Source: Rhodobacter sp. NTK016B (GTDB lineage Bacteria; Pseudomonadota; Alphaproteobacteria; Rhodobacterales; Rhodobacteraceae). From it: a stretch of DNA of 64,000 bases. Below are positions 50,363 to 58,760 of the stretch, piece by piece (the stretch's first letter is position 1; each line of letters starts with the position of its first letter). The translations under genes were made by a program, and so were the position numbers. The stretch spans positions 124,001 to 188,000 of the forward strand of contig NZ_JAFKOK010000003.1 of NCBI RefSeq assembly GCF_017303295.1. The letters are read 5' to 3'. The notes under the pieces were generated by a model. That model ran no database searches. It saw only the letters and a program-made list of their open reading frames with translations, and was not told the DNA's origin.

Positions 50363-50956
50363 ATGGCTCGAAAACCCGGATCCCGCGCCGAGATTACCGG
50401 CCCCAAGCTGCGCGAGACCGCCTTGCGCCTGTTTGCACGCGACGGCTACGCGGCCGTGTCGATGCGCCAGATCGCCGCCGAGGTGGGCGTGCAGGCGGGC
50501 GCGCTGTATCTCTATACCGCCGACAAGCAGAGCCTTTTGTTCGACGCGATGTCCGACCATATGGAGGCGCTGCTTGCCGCTTGGCAGGCCGAGGCGCCGC
50601 AGGGCGATGCCCCCGCGCGGCTTGAGCATTTCGCGCGCTTCCATATTCGCTTTCACGCCGCTCGCGCGGATGCGGTCTTCATCGCCTACATGGAATTGCG
50701 CAACCTCACGCCCGAGAATTTTGCCCGGATCGAAACCCTGCGCTCGCGCTACGAGGCCGAGCTCGAGGGCATTTTGCGCGCAGGGCAGGACGAAGGCACG
50801 CTGACCGTGCCCGATATCAAGCTGGCCACCATGGCGCTGATTGCCATGCTGACCGGCGTGAATACGTGGTTTCGCGAAGGCGGGCGGCTCAGCCGCGACC
50901 GGGTCGAGGATATCTATGTCGATATGGTGCTCAAAGCCGCGGGCGCCCGGATCTGA
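50363..50956 (+). CDS. TetR-family transcriptional regulator
   Basis: This 197-aa protein has a TetR helix-turn-helix (LRETALRLFARDGYAAVSMRQ, then EVGVQAGALYLYTADKQSLLF, about residues 16-58) and a C-terminal domain of the AcrR type with MALIAMLTGVNTWFREGGRLS. This end pattern is common in regulators near acyl-CoA metabolism, but no such gene adjoins it here. Its targets are unknown; the palindrome upstream suggests self-control. Confidence 0.9.
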   Translation: MARKPGSRAEITGPKLRETALRLFARDGYAAVSMRQIAAEVGVQAGALYLYTADKQSLLFDAMSDHMEALLAAWQAEAPQGDAPARLEHFARFHIRFHAARADAVFIAYMELRNLTPENFARIETLRSRYEAELEGILRAGQDEGTLTVPDIKLATMALIAMLTGVNTWFREGGRLSRDRVEDIYVDMVLKAAGARI

Positions 50957-50999
50957 CCCCGGGTGCCCGTTTGGTTAACGCCGCCGCGCGGTGTCGGTC

Positions 51000-52859
51000 T
51001 CAGTAGCTGGTCCACTGATCGACATGCAGATCCGCATCGCAGGTGCTGTTGCCATAGGTGCCGACGAAGAGCACGTATTGCCCGGTCGGCGCGTTGGTGA
51101 TCCGCACGCCCGCGTTCCAGTTCAGGTAATCGTCGTTGAAATACCATTGCCCGTTCGGGTCGCGCACCGCCAGCGTGGTGTCGCAGGTATAGCCGTTATT
51201 GCCGTCATCCAGCCGCAGCTGCAGCGCCGAGCTGGTCGAGCTGACATTCTGGTTGTCGTAGTTCAGGACCAGACTGGGCGACGCGTTCACCCAGCCCCAT
51301 CCGCGCAGTGTGTTGCCGCAGACATTCAGGTTGGTTTCGCCACCCGCGCGCTGTGGCACACGGATGCCGGTGGCAAGGTCCGAGCGCGTCATCGTCAACC
51401 ACGGCGCCCCGATGCGGTATTCCGGGCATCCCGAATAGCGCGGGAAGCGGGAATAGGGATCGGCGCCAAGCGCATTGGCTGCGTCGGCGGTGAAGGGCGG
51501 CGCCGAGCCCGAACCAGCCGAGGTGATCGTCAGGTTGTCGAGCCCCCAGGATTCGTTGCCGAGCGCTTCGTTCAGGGTCGCGGAAAAGCCAAGCTGGAAA
51601 TTCTGCGGGGCATTGTCGATGGTCAGCACGACATGCCAGATCTGATCGTTGTAATAGGCGCCGGTCAGGTTCTCCAATCCCGTCGTCGGCGTCATCGTCA
51701 TGCGATAGGTCATCGAGCGCAGATACCCGGCCGAGGATCGGGTATTGGCAAAGGGGACCAGCCGGTCGGTTGCGAACGGATCCCGCGAGATCGGCGTGCC
51801 GTCGATCATAACCGCGAAACTGTCGCCCTGATCGGTCGCCCAACTCAGATCGAACGCGTCCCAGCTATCGATCATGTAGAAGTCGAATTCGATCGTCGCG
51901 ACGCTGCCCGCCTGCGGCAGATTGACGTTCAGAGTCACCGGATTGTCGCGGGTTTCCTGACCGAACGGGCCGAGATAGGCGCCGTTGGGGCCGTTCTGGG
52001 TGATCGTCGATTGCGAAAACCCTGTGGTGACGCCGTCATCGAAACCGAAGGTTGCCACCTGTCCGGTGTCATCGGGATCGGGCTCGTCGACCTGATCGCC
52101 GGGATCGGGCAATTCCTCGTTCCCGCCGCCGGTCCATGCGATCTCGTAATCGCTTTCGGGGTAGACGGGCTCGATCCCGTCGAAATTGATCCACGGCGCA
52201 AAGCGCGGACGCACCACGACCACGGGCGAAAAGCGAAGCTGGCCGATGCCGACATTCGCGAAGGGTTCCCACAGCGAAAATGCCTCGACCAGCAGCAGCG
52301 CCTCGCCGGGCAGAACCGGCGGGATGCGGTCGGCGAGATCCTCGACCGGCATCTGGTAGGCGGCATTGGTGAAGCTCACGCTTTCTTCGTCACCGAAACG
52401 CTCCTGCAACCCGGCGTAATCCTCGTTGCCCAGCAATTCGAACACATCGGCAGGCAGCTCGGCCAGATCGCGGGTCGCATAGGACCATTGCAGGCGGTTG
52501 CGCTCGTTCTCGGAATCCCAGATCACCGACGAGACCCTGAGCCGGGTCTCGTAATTGCTGTCGGCGAGGAAGTCGAAAACGTCGTTGAGACCTTCGATGT
52601 AATTGGCGGTGAACAGGTTGGTTTCGCGCGACATGATGTCGGCCACGGTCTGCGCGGCCATCTGCGCGTGATAGCGCGCCTGATAGCCGTTGAAGAACAC
52701 GACCATGGCGGCCAGCCCCCACAGCATCAGCGGCAGCGAGAGCACGAATTCGATCGAAACGGAGCCGCGCGCGCCGGTCACGAAGCCACGCGCCCGGTTG
52801 CGGACGCGACCCAGACCCGCACTGCACTGTCTGAACTGGTTAAGCATAGCGGACCTCAT
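51000..52859 (-). CDS. TadE-like N-terminus fused to large beta-rich extracellular region
   Basis: This 619-aa protein has a TadE-like start: basic N-terminus, then GSVSIEFVLSLPLMLWGLAAMVVFFNGYQ as membrane helix (about 32-60). An acidic linker rich in Pro/Asp (243-267) leads to a beta-rich segment (about 268-450, sandwich-like) and a C-terminal domain (about 500-619) that resembles PPC-type domains with paired cysteines. Typical TadE proteins are under 250 aa, so most of this protein is extra and should lie outside the membrane. The ATG overlaps the upstream TadE-like stop (ATGA). Confidence 0.72.
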   Translation of the reverse strand: MRSAMLNQFRQCSAGLGRVRNRARGFVTGARGSVSIEFVLSLPLMLWGLAAMVVFFNGYQARYHAQMAAQTVADIMSRETNLFTANYIEGLNDVFDFLADSNYETRLRVSSVIWDSENERNRLQWSYATRDLAELPADVFELLGNEDYAGLQERFGDEESVSFTNAAYQMPVEDLADRIPPVLPGEALLLVEAFSLWEPFANVGIGQLRFSPVVVVRPRFAPWINFDGIEPVYPESDYEIAWTGGGNEELPDPGDQVDEPDPDDTGQVATFGFDDGVTTGFSQSTITQNGPNGAYLGPFGQETRDNPVTLNVNLPQAGSVATIEFDFYMIDSWDAFDLSWATDQGDSFAVMIDGTPISRDPFATDRLVPFANTRSSAGYLRSMTYRMTMTPTTGLENLTGAYYNDQIWHVVLTIDNAPQNFQLGFSATLNEALGNESWGLDNLTITSAGSGSAPPFTADAANALGADPYSRFPRYSGCPEYRIGAPWLTMTRSDLATGIRVPQRAGGETNLNVCGNTLRGWGWVNASPSLVLNYDNQNVSSTSSALQLRLDDGNNGYTCDTTLAVRDPNGQWYFNDDYLNWNAGVRITNAPTGQYVLFVGTYGNSTCDADLHVDQWTSY

Positions 52860-53392
52860 GTGGGTTCGTTCGCGAAGGCGGCGTGGGATACAAGGAAGAA
52901 GCCGCCGGACTCGTCTTCGGGCATGCCCAGGATCAGGCCGGTCATCTTGATGAAGGGATCGGCGACCGCACAGACGCGGATCAACATCAGCTCTTGCGCG
53001 CCGGTGCCGGGGCGGAAGGACACGACGGGATGCAGCTCGTGCTCGCGGTTGACGCATTGCGCGTCGTCGTCGAGCCCGCTCCATGTGGCGGTGTCGACGG
53101 GATGCATCTCGACCGCCATCGAATTCACGCAATCGGCGATCAGGAACGTGTTGTCGCAGATGAGCTGGCGGAAATTGTCGTATTGCGCGCCGCTAACATT
53201 GCCCAGCCGCACCTGCCGCACGGCGATATCGACGGCGCGATCGAGAAAGACCTGCCGCAGCATCACGATGCCGTAATCGATCGACGAGAACAGCAGCGCC
53301 AGCACCATCGGCAGCACGATCACGAATTCGACCGTGGTCGTGCCCGCTTCGCGGCGCGTGAAGCGGCGGATCTGGCGCAGGAGAGCCCTCAT
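52856..53392 (-). CDS. TadE-family pseudopilin-like protein
   Basis: This 178-aa protein has the TadE pattern: basic N-terminus (RRFTRREAGTTTVEFVIVLPMVLALLFSSIDYG) with a glutamate just inside the helix, then a periplasmic domain with several cysteines. TadE proteins are minor pseudopilins of Flp/tad systems. Here no tadA, tadB, tadC, cpaC or flp gene lies nearby. It is translationally coupled to its neighbours on both sides. Confidence 0.82.
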   Translation of the reverse strand: MRALLRQIRRFTRREAGTTTVEFVIVLPMVLALLFSSIDYGIVMLRQVFLDRAVDIAVRQVRLGNVSGAQYDNFRQLICDNTFLIADCVNSMAVEMHPVDTATWSGLDDDAQCVNREHELHPVVSFRPGTGAQELMLIRVCAVADPFIKMTGLILGMPEDESGGFFLVSHAAFANEPT

Positions 53393-54666
53393 AGCGTCAG
53401 CCGCAATTGCTGCGTCTGGATCGACGCGGTGATGCCTTCGAAGACCTCGATGATCTCATCGGCTGAGGTATTGAAGTAGTGGCTGGCCGACGAGGCGCAG
53501 GATTGCATCAGCTCGGCGCCCGCATTGGGGGCCTGATAGGCGATGGCATAGATCAGCACGCCCTGATCCTTCAGCGCATTGCAGACGCTCAGCGTGTTGT
53601 TGTCCTGCGTCTGTTGGCCATATCGCTCGCCGCAGCAATTGGTACCGTCGGTCAGAAGGATCAGCGCGCGCACGACATTGGGTTCATCCCAGTCATAGGG
53701 GCGCCCCTCGAAGGCGGCATCGACCTCGCCATTGGCGATCAGCTCGCTGATGACCGGGCGCAGATCGGGGTCGAAGAACAGCGCGCCGAAACGCACGCCG
53801 AGATCGATCGAGGTCGTGCCCGCCGCGCGCAGGTCATCGATATATTGCTCGGCCAGAGCGGGGTCGCTGACATAGGGGCGCACCAGCCTCCACGGCTGAG
53901 TGTTGCAGTTGTGGCGGACGCTCAGCAGGTTCAGCGAACCGGTGATATTGTTCCAGGTGCTGAAATCGTTGCACGCGCCGATTCCCGCCACGTTGATGAA
54001 ATTGTTCAGAAACCCGGTCGGCGGCAGCACCCAGGTGTCATAGGGCACCAGCGTGATGCCGACATCGCCCACTTCCTCGGCATCGTTCAGAAGCGTGGTC
54101 GTCAGGTTGACGGCGGCGTCGCGCATCGCGGCGATCTTCTGCTGGCCGTTCATCGACCCCGAGACATCCAGCACCATCACCAGCTCGACATCCGGGCCGC
54201 CGTCGAATTGCTCGGCGGCACGGGCGGGCGTGGTCATGGCGAAGCTGTCGACGCCCACGAATTGCATGAAAAGGGACGGAACGGTCGCGGCGGGGAAGAC
54301 GGTGACGACGCGCCCGTCTTCGTCATTCTGTTCGACACGGAAATTCGAACCCAGCTGATCGCTGAGCCCCTCGGCCGCGAAATAGGCGCGCAGGATGTCT
54401 TCGGGCGTGGCATCGGCATTGTTCTCGCGCAGCATGGTCGCGGCCAGCACCGCGCGGTCGGCGGCGCTTTGCATTCGGATCCGCTCGTTTTCGTAGCGCA
54501 TCATGTCGACGGCGATCCCGCCGATCAGGATCATCGCCACCAGAATGAACAGGCTGAAGACAACCACGGTGCCGCTGTCTTGACGGGAAAAACGCGCCAG
54601 ACGGGCCATGAGGGGATTATTGGCCCAAAGAGCCCTGAAATGGCGCGGGGGCAGCATGCGGATCAC
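53389..54666 (-). CDS. TadG-like protein with von Willebrand factor A domain
   Basis: This 425-aa protein starts with a TadG-type membrane helix (about 32-54, GTVVVFSLFILVAMILIGG) and Putative_Flp-region. A vWA domain begins near residue 160, with the MIDAS motif VLDVSGSMNG (Asp167, Ser169, Ser171) and a late ILLTDGTNCCG acidic site. Such domains bind metal and mediate protein contact outside the cell. It is the first gene of a three-gene operon with the two TadE-like genes. Confidence 0.85.
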   Translation of the reverse strand: MIRMLPPRHFRALWANNPLMARLARFSRQDSGTVVVFSLFILVAMILIGGIAVDMMRYENERIRMQSAADRAVLAATMLRENNADATPEDILRAYFAAEGLSDQLGSNFRVEQNDEDGRVVTVFPAATVPSLFMQFVGVDSFAMTTPARAAEQFDGGPDVELVMVLDVSGSMNGQQKIAAMRDAAVNLTTTLLNDAEEVGDVGITLVPYDTWVLPPTGFLNNFINVAGIGACNDFSTWNNITGSLNLLSVRHNCNTQPWRLVRPYVSDPALAEQYIDDLRAAGTTSIDLGVRFGALFFDPDLRPVISELIANGEVDAAFEGRPYDWDEPNVVRALILLTDGTNCCGERYGQQTQDNNTLSVCNALKDQGVLIYAIAYQAPNAGAELMQSCASSASHYFNTSADEIIEVFEGITASIQTQQLRLTL

Positions 54667-54867
54667 CTGTTACTGACATGCACGAGGGCACGGTACGCCG
54701 CGACCCTAGGCCGATCCGGTGGCCGAAATACGGCGATGCGCTGCCCGATTGTGGCAAGGATCAGGCGCGAAAAACGGTTTCTTGGAAACGATCTGTTCCC
54801 AGAGCGTGCCGGGTTCCGCGAGAGTTGCGAAATGCTTCAGCGTCTCGCCAAATGGTTACCAAATTGC

Positions 54868-55713
54868 TTAAGCGGGGCCGGCAAGGTCGCGGGCCAGCGC
54901 GCAGAACGATTCCAGCCCGATTTCCTCTGCGCGTGCCGTCGGTGCGATGCCCAGACGCTCGAGCCGTGCTTCGATCTGCGGGTCGAGGCCTTTCAGCGCG
55001 GCCCGCAGCATCTTGCGCCGCTGGTTGAAGGCTGCGGCGACCACACGCTCAAGCATCTTGGGCGGCGCGGGAAAGCGCGGCTCGGGCAGGGCGGTCAGAT
55101 GCACCACGGCACTGTCGATCTTGGGCGGCGGGGTGAAGGCCGAAGGCGGCAGCGTCAGCACGATTTTCGCCTCGCACCGCCATTGCGCCAGCAGCGCGAG
55201 CCGCCCATAGGCCTTGGACCCCGGCTTTGCAACGATGCGTTCGGCGACTTCCTTCTGGAACATCAGCGTCAGCGTCGACCAGACCGGCGGCCACTCGGCG
55301 GGGGTGAGCCAGCGCACCAGAAGCTCGGTGCCGACATTGTAGGGCAGGTTCGCCACCACCTTGATCGGCGGTGTCAGATGCGCCAGCGGATCGATAGCCA
55401 GCGCGTCGCCGTTGATGACCTCCAGCCGGTCGGGATAGGCGGCGGCGATCTCGGCCAGCGCGGGCAGGCAGCGCGTATCCTTCTCGATCGCCAGCACCCG
55501 GCGCGCGCCTTCGGCCAGCAGCCCGCGCGTCAGCCCGCCGGGGCCTGGGCCCACCTCCAGAACGTCCGACCCCGCAAGATCGCCCGCCGACCGCGCAATC
55601 CGCGCCGTCAGGTTCAGGTCCAGCAGGAAGTTCTGCCCCAGCGCCTTCTTGGCCTGGAGATCATGCGCGGCGATAACGTCGCGCAGAGGAGGAAGGTTGT
55701 CGATTTGCGCCAT
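54868..55713 (-). CDS. rsmA: 16S rRNA dimethyladenosine transferase KsgA
   Basis: This 281-aa SAM enzyme dimethylates the two adjacent adenines near the 3' end of 16S rRNA. SAM motif I is [16 protein letters not shown], the catalytic motif IV is [11 protein letters not shown], and the N-terminal [11 protein letters not shown] is the family hallmark. The ATG at 55713 gives the usual length. It lies in the pdxA neighbourhood, as in many proteobacteria, but an exonuclease gene on the opposite strand separates the two. Confidence 0.96.
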   Translation of the reverse strand: MAQIDNLPPLRDVIAAHDLQAKKALGQNFLLDLNLTARIARSAGDLAGSDVLEVGPGPGGLTRGLLAEGARRVLAIEKDTRCLPALAEIAAAYPDRLEVINGDALAIDPLAHLTPPIKVVANLPYNVGTELLVRWLTPAEWPPVWSTLTLMFQKEVAERIVAKPGSKAYGRLALLAQWRCEAKIVLTLPPSAFTPPPKIDSAVVHLTALPEPRFPAPPKMLERVVAAAFNQRRKMLRAALKGLDPQIEARLERLGIAPTARAEEIGLESFCALARDLAGPA

Positions 55714-55809
55714 CCAATTCCCATCGGGGAAAATCGGGCGCAAGGCAAGAGCGCGCGGGTTGCGGTGGCGCGCGTAAGAGCTAGGCTCGCGCGGAAAGGG
55801 AGGGCTGCG

Positions 55810-56418
55810 ATGACCCATGCCGTTTTCTACGATTGCGAATTCCTGACCGCCCCCGGCGCGCCGATGCGTTTCTGGAACGGCCCCAAGGACCCCGATCCGC
55901 TGATTGCGCAGATCGGCGCGGTCAAGCTGTCCCTCGACGATCCCTACGATGTCCTCGACACCTTTTGCATCCATGTCCTGCCCATCGGGCGCGACGGGGG
56001 ACGCGTGGCGCTCGACCCGCTCTTTACCCGGCTGACCGGCATCGACGAGGCGGCGCTCGACCGCGATGGCATCGAACTGGGCGCAGCGCTGGCGCGGCTC
56101 GAGTCGTTCAGCGAGGGGGCCGCGCTCTGGTCATGGGGCAAGGACGAGCTGAACATGATGGGCGTAAGCTGCTGGATCGCCGGGATCGTGCCGCCGCTTT
56201 CGCCCACGCGGTTCCGCAATGCCTGCGACCTGACGCTGGCCGCCGGAACGCCGCTGGACGAGGTCCAGAAACTGCGCTCGAACACGATTTCCGAGTATTA
56301 CGGCGTCACGCATCCGCCGCTTCAGGCGCATGACGCGCGCGACGATGCGTTGTGCGTGGCCTATACGATGCAGGCGCTTCTGCGCGACGGGCGGCTTGCG
56401 GTCGCGGCCTTTGAGTGA
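55810..56418 (+). CDS. DEDD-family 3'-5' exonuclease
   Basis: This 202-aa protein has a DnaQ/KapD-type exonuclease fold. Exo I is FYDCEF (Asp-x-Glu), a middle NACDLTL segment supplies the second acidic residue, and exo III is HDARDDA, all consistent with a DEDDh site. It is transcribed opposite to its neighbours, from the 96-base gap beside ksgA. The nucleic acid substrate is not known. Confidence 0.82.
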   Translation: MTHAVFYDCEFLTAPGAPMRFWNGPKDPDPLIAQIGAVKLSLDDPYDVLDTFCIHVLPIGRDGGRVALDPLFTRLTGIDEAALDRDGIELGAALARLESFSEGAALWSWGKDELNMMGVSCWIAGIVPPLSPTRFRNACDLTLAAGTPLDEVQKLRSNTISEYYGVTHPPLQAHDARDDALCVAYTMQALLRDGRLAVAAFE

Positions 56419-56421
56419 GCG

Positions 56422-57405
56422 TCAGTGACGGCTGGTGGCCATGTCCCACGCCATCGTCATCGCCGCGCGCATCGAGGTGGGATCGGCCACGCCTTGCCCG
56501 GCAATATCATAGGCGATGCCATGATCGGGCGAGGTGCGGATGAATGGCAGGCCCAGCGTCACATTCACGCCGCCCGCGAAATCCACCGTCTTGATCGGGA
56601 TCAGCGCCTGATCGTGATACATGCAGATCGCCGCGTCGTAACGCGCGCGGGCCGCGGCGTGGAACATCGTGTCGGCGGGCAGGGGGCCCGCGATCTGCAT
56701 CCCCGCATCCCGGTAGCGCGCGATAAGCGGCGCGATGAAATCCAGCTCTTCGCGTCCCATAGCGCCGCCTTCGCCCGCATGCGGGTTCAGCCCCGCCACC
56801 GCAAGGCGCGGCTCGCTCAGCCCGAAATCGCGTTTCAGCGCGGCATGGGTGATCTCGATGGTGCGGCCCAGCAGATCGGGCGTCAGGGCAATCGGCACCT
56901 CGGACAGGGCGATATGGATCGTGGCCGGCACGACGCGCAGCTCGGGGCAGGCCAGCATCATCACCACATCCGTGCCGCCCGCCAGATGGGCGAGGAACTC
57001 GGTATGGCCGGGAAAGGCGAAGCCCGCGCCGTCCTTGAGCGCTTTCTTGTTGATCGGTGCGGTGACCACGGCGCTGCACGCGCCGCTTTGGACCAATGCC
57101 ACCGCGCGCTCGATGGCGGCGATGGTGCCTGCGGCATTCTCGGGCGTGGGGCGACCGGGTGTCGCGGGTGCGGCAAAGGGCAGGGGCAATACGGCCAGCA
57201 CGCCCTCGGGCACGCTTTGCGCCGGGTGATCGACGGCCTGCCACGGCGTGCCGTCGGGCAGATGGCGGGGATCGCCGATCCAGACCATCGGCGCGGACGA
57301 GCCCCCGGTGGCGATGCGCGCGGCCAGTTCCGGCCCGATGCCCGAAGGATCGCCGCAGGTCACCGCCAGCGGCGCGGTCTGCTGGCGCTCGGCGGACTGT
57401 GCCAT
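56422..57405 (-). CDS. pdxA: 4-hydroxythreonine-4-phosphate dehydrogenase
   Basis: This 327-aa enzyme of pyridoxal phosphate synthesis has CGDPSGIGPELAAR at the start, PGHTEFLAHL, VAGLNPHAGEGGAMGREE and CMYHDQALIPIK (metal-binding histidines). The ATG at 57405 overlaps the surA stop by one base (TGATG). It is the last gene of the lpt-surA-pdxA set. Confidence 0.96.
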   Translation of the reverse strand: MAQSAERQQTAPLAVTCGDPSGIGPELAARIATGGSSAPMVWIGDPRHLPDGTPWQAVDHPAQSVPEGVLAVLPLPFAAPATPGRPTPENAAGTIAAIERAVALVQSGACSAVVTAPINKKALKDGAGFAFPGHTEFLAHLAGGTDVVMMLACPELRVVPATIHIALSEVPIALTPDLLGRTIEITHAALKRDFGLSEPRLAVAGLNPHAGEGGAMGREELDFIAPLIARYRDAGMQIAGPLPADTMFHAAARARYDAAICMYHDQALIPIKTVDFAGGVNVTLGLPFIRTSPDHGIAYDIAGQGVADPTSMRAAMTMAWDMATSRH

Positions 57406-58688
57406 CACGGATACCGGATGTCGGCCTCGGCGCGCAGCCGTTCGAGATAGAGCGCTGCCTGACCTTCGAGCGCGCGGTTCATCAGGCCCCGGCGCACATC
57501 GTCGCGCGAGGGCGCGCCTTCGCCGGCGACGATGCGGCGGCACAGGATGCGCACGACCAGCGCGCCGTTCTCGACCGTCTGGGCCGAAATCTGGCCCGCG
57601 TTCAGGCGCTCAAGTTCGGTCCGCTCGGCGGAGGACAGCTCGCTTTGCGAGACGGTGATCTGTTCGACCGTGCCGGTCGGCAGCTCGGGGATCTCGCGGT
57701 AGACCACGGCGTCGAAATCGACGCAGGAATCGACATTCTCGCGGATCCGCTCGAGATGCGCGAGATTGGTCTCGCTGCGCCCGCCGGGCAGGGCCACGCG
57801 GCGGAATTCGATCTGCACCTGATCGGGCGGAACCTGACGGGCCTCGCGCCGGGCACGAAGCTGGAAAAAGGCATAGGCGCCGGGCATCTCGATCGGGCCG
57901 ATGACGGTGCCGACCGGGGCGGTGGCCATCGCGCTGGCGACTTGCGGCGGCATCGCCTGAATGTTGACCCAGCGGTCGATGCGCCCGCCCGAGGGGCCCG
58001 AGGGCGCCGCCGAGACCTGACGCGCGGCGTTCGAGAACTCTGTCTCGGAACGCATGCGCTGGATCTGCGGGATGATCCGCTCGACCTGGGCCGCGAATTG
58101 CGGGTCCGAGGGCAGGAAAATCTCGGACAGCAGGATCTCGGTCGTGGGCTGCAGCCCTTCGAGCGAGAGCGCCTGATCGATCTGCGCGTCGGTGATGCGG
58201 ATCTGCGAGCCGTAAAGCGTGCGCACCAGCTCGCGCCAGATCACGCCCGCGCTGATGAAGCTGATCAGCGTTTCGCGGTCCACCCCGGCCTGCGTCAGCC
58301 GCGAAACCAGCTCTTCGCTGCTGATCTCGGCGCGCGCGGCGAATTCGGCGATGCCCGCTTCGATCGCATCAGGGGGCACCCGGCCCCCGAGACGACGGCC
58401 TTCCTGCATCTGCAGACGGTCTTCGATCAGCCGCTCAATGGCGCGCTCGCGCGGATTGTCGCCCGCCGCGCCGATGAATTGCAGGAAGCGCATCTTCTGC
58501 GTGATGTCGTAATTGGTGATCGGGTCGTCATTGACATAGAGCGCCGCCGCGAAGGGCGATTGCGCCTGCGCGGCCGAGACCCATCCCGTGCCGGTCAGCA
58601 CCGGCGCCCCGACGAGTGCGACGGACAGGGCCGTGCCGAGAGAAAGGGCAAGCGACCCGAGGGTCTTGCGAAGGCGCGAGTCGTTCAT
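57405..58688 (-). CDS. surA: SurA-like periplasmic peptidyl-prolyl isomerase
   Basis: This 427-aa protein has a signal peptide (hydrophobic core about residues 10-40, cleavage near AQA-Q), a SurA N-terminal helical domain (VNDDPITNYDITQKMRF, RLIEDRLQMQEGRR), and a parvulin-type region (about residues 190-290) that is divergent. It should chaperone outer-membrane proteins, including LptD encoded just upstream. It is co-transcribed with lptD after 72 bases. Confidence 0.88.
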   Translation of the reverse strand: MNDSRLRKTLGSLALSLGTALSVALVGAPVLTGTGWVSAAQAQSPFAAALYVNDDPITNYDITQKMRFLQFIGAAGDNPRERAIERLIEDRLQMQEGRRLGGRVPPDAIEAGIAEFAARAEISSEELVSRLTQAGVDRETLISFISAGVIWRELVRTLYGSQIRITDAQIDQALSLEGLQPTTEILLSEIFLPSDPQFAAQVERIIPQIQRMRSETEFSNAARQVSAAPSGPSGGRIDRWVNIQAMPPQVASAMATAPVGTVIGPIEMPGAYAFFQLRARREARQVPPDQVQIEFRRVALPGGRSETNLAHLERIRENVDSCVDFDAVVYREIPELPTGTVEQITVSQSELSSAERTELERLNAGQISAQTVENGALVVRILCRRIVAGEGAPSRDDVRRGLMNRALEGQAALYLERLRAEADIRYP

Positions 58689-58760
58689 AACTGCGATCCG
58701 TTCTGTTCGTCGTGCATTGCCCCGGACTAGCCGGTCGGGGGCGGGATGAAAAGGGGGCGC

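Noticed and set aside
53479-55809. Long plus-strand frame running in phase into the exonuclease gene
   Set aside because: The part before 55810 is antisense to TadG and KsgA and shows no domain; the real gene starts at 55810 with FYDCEF.
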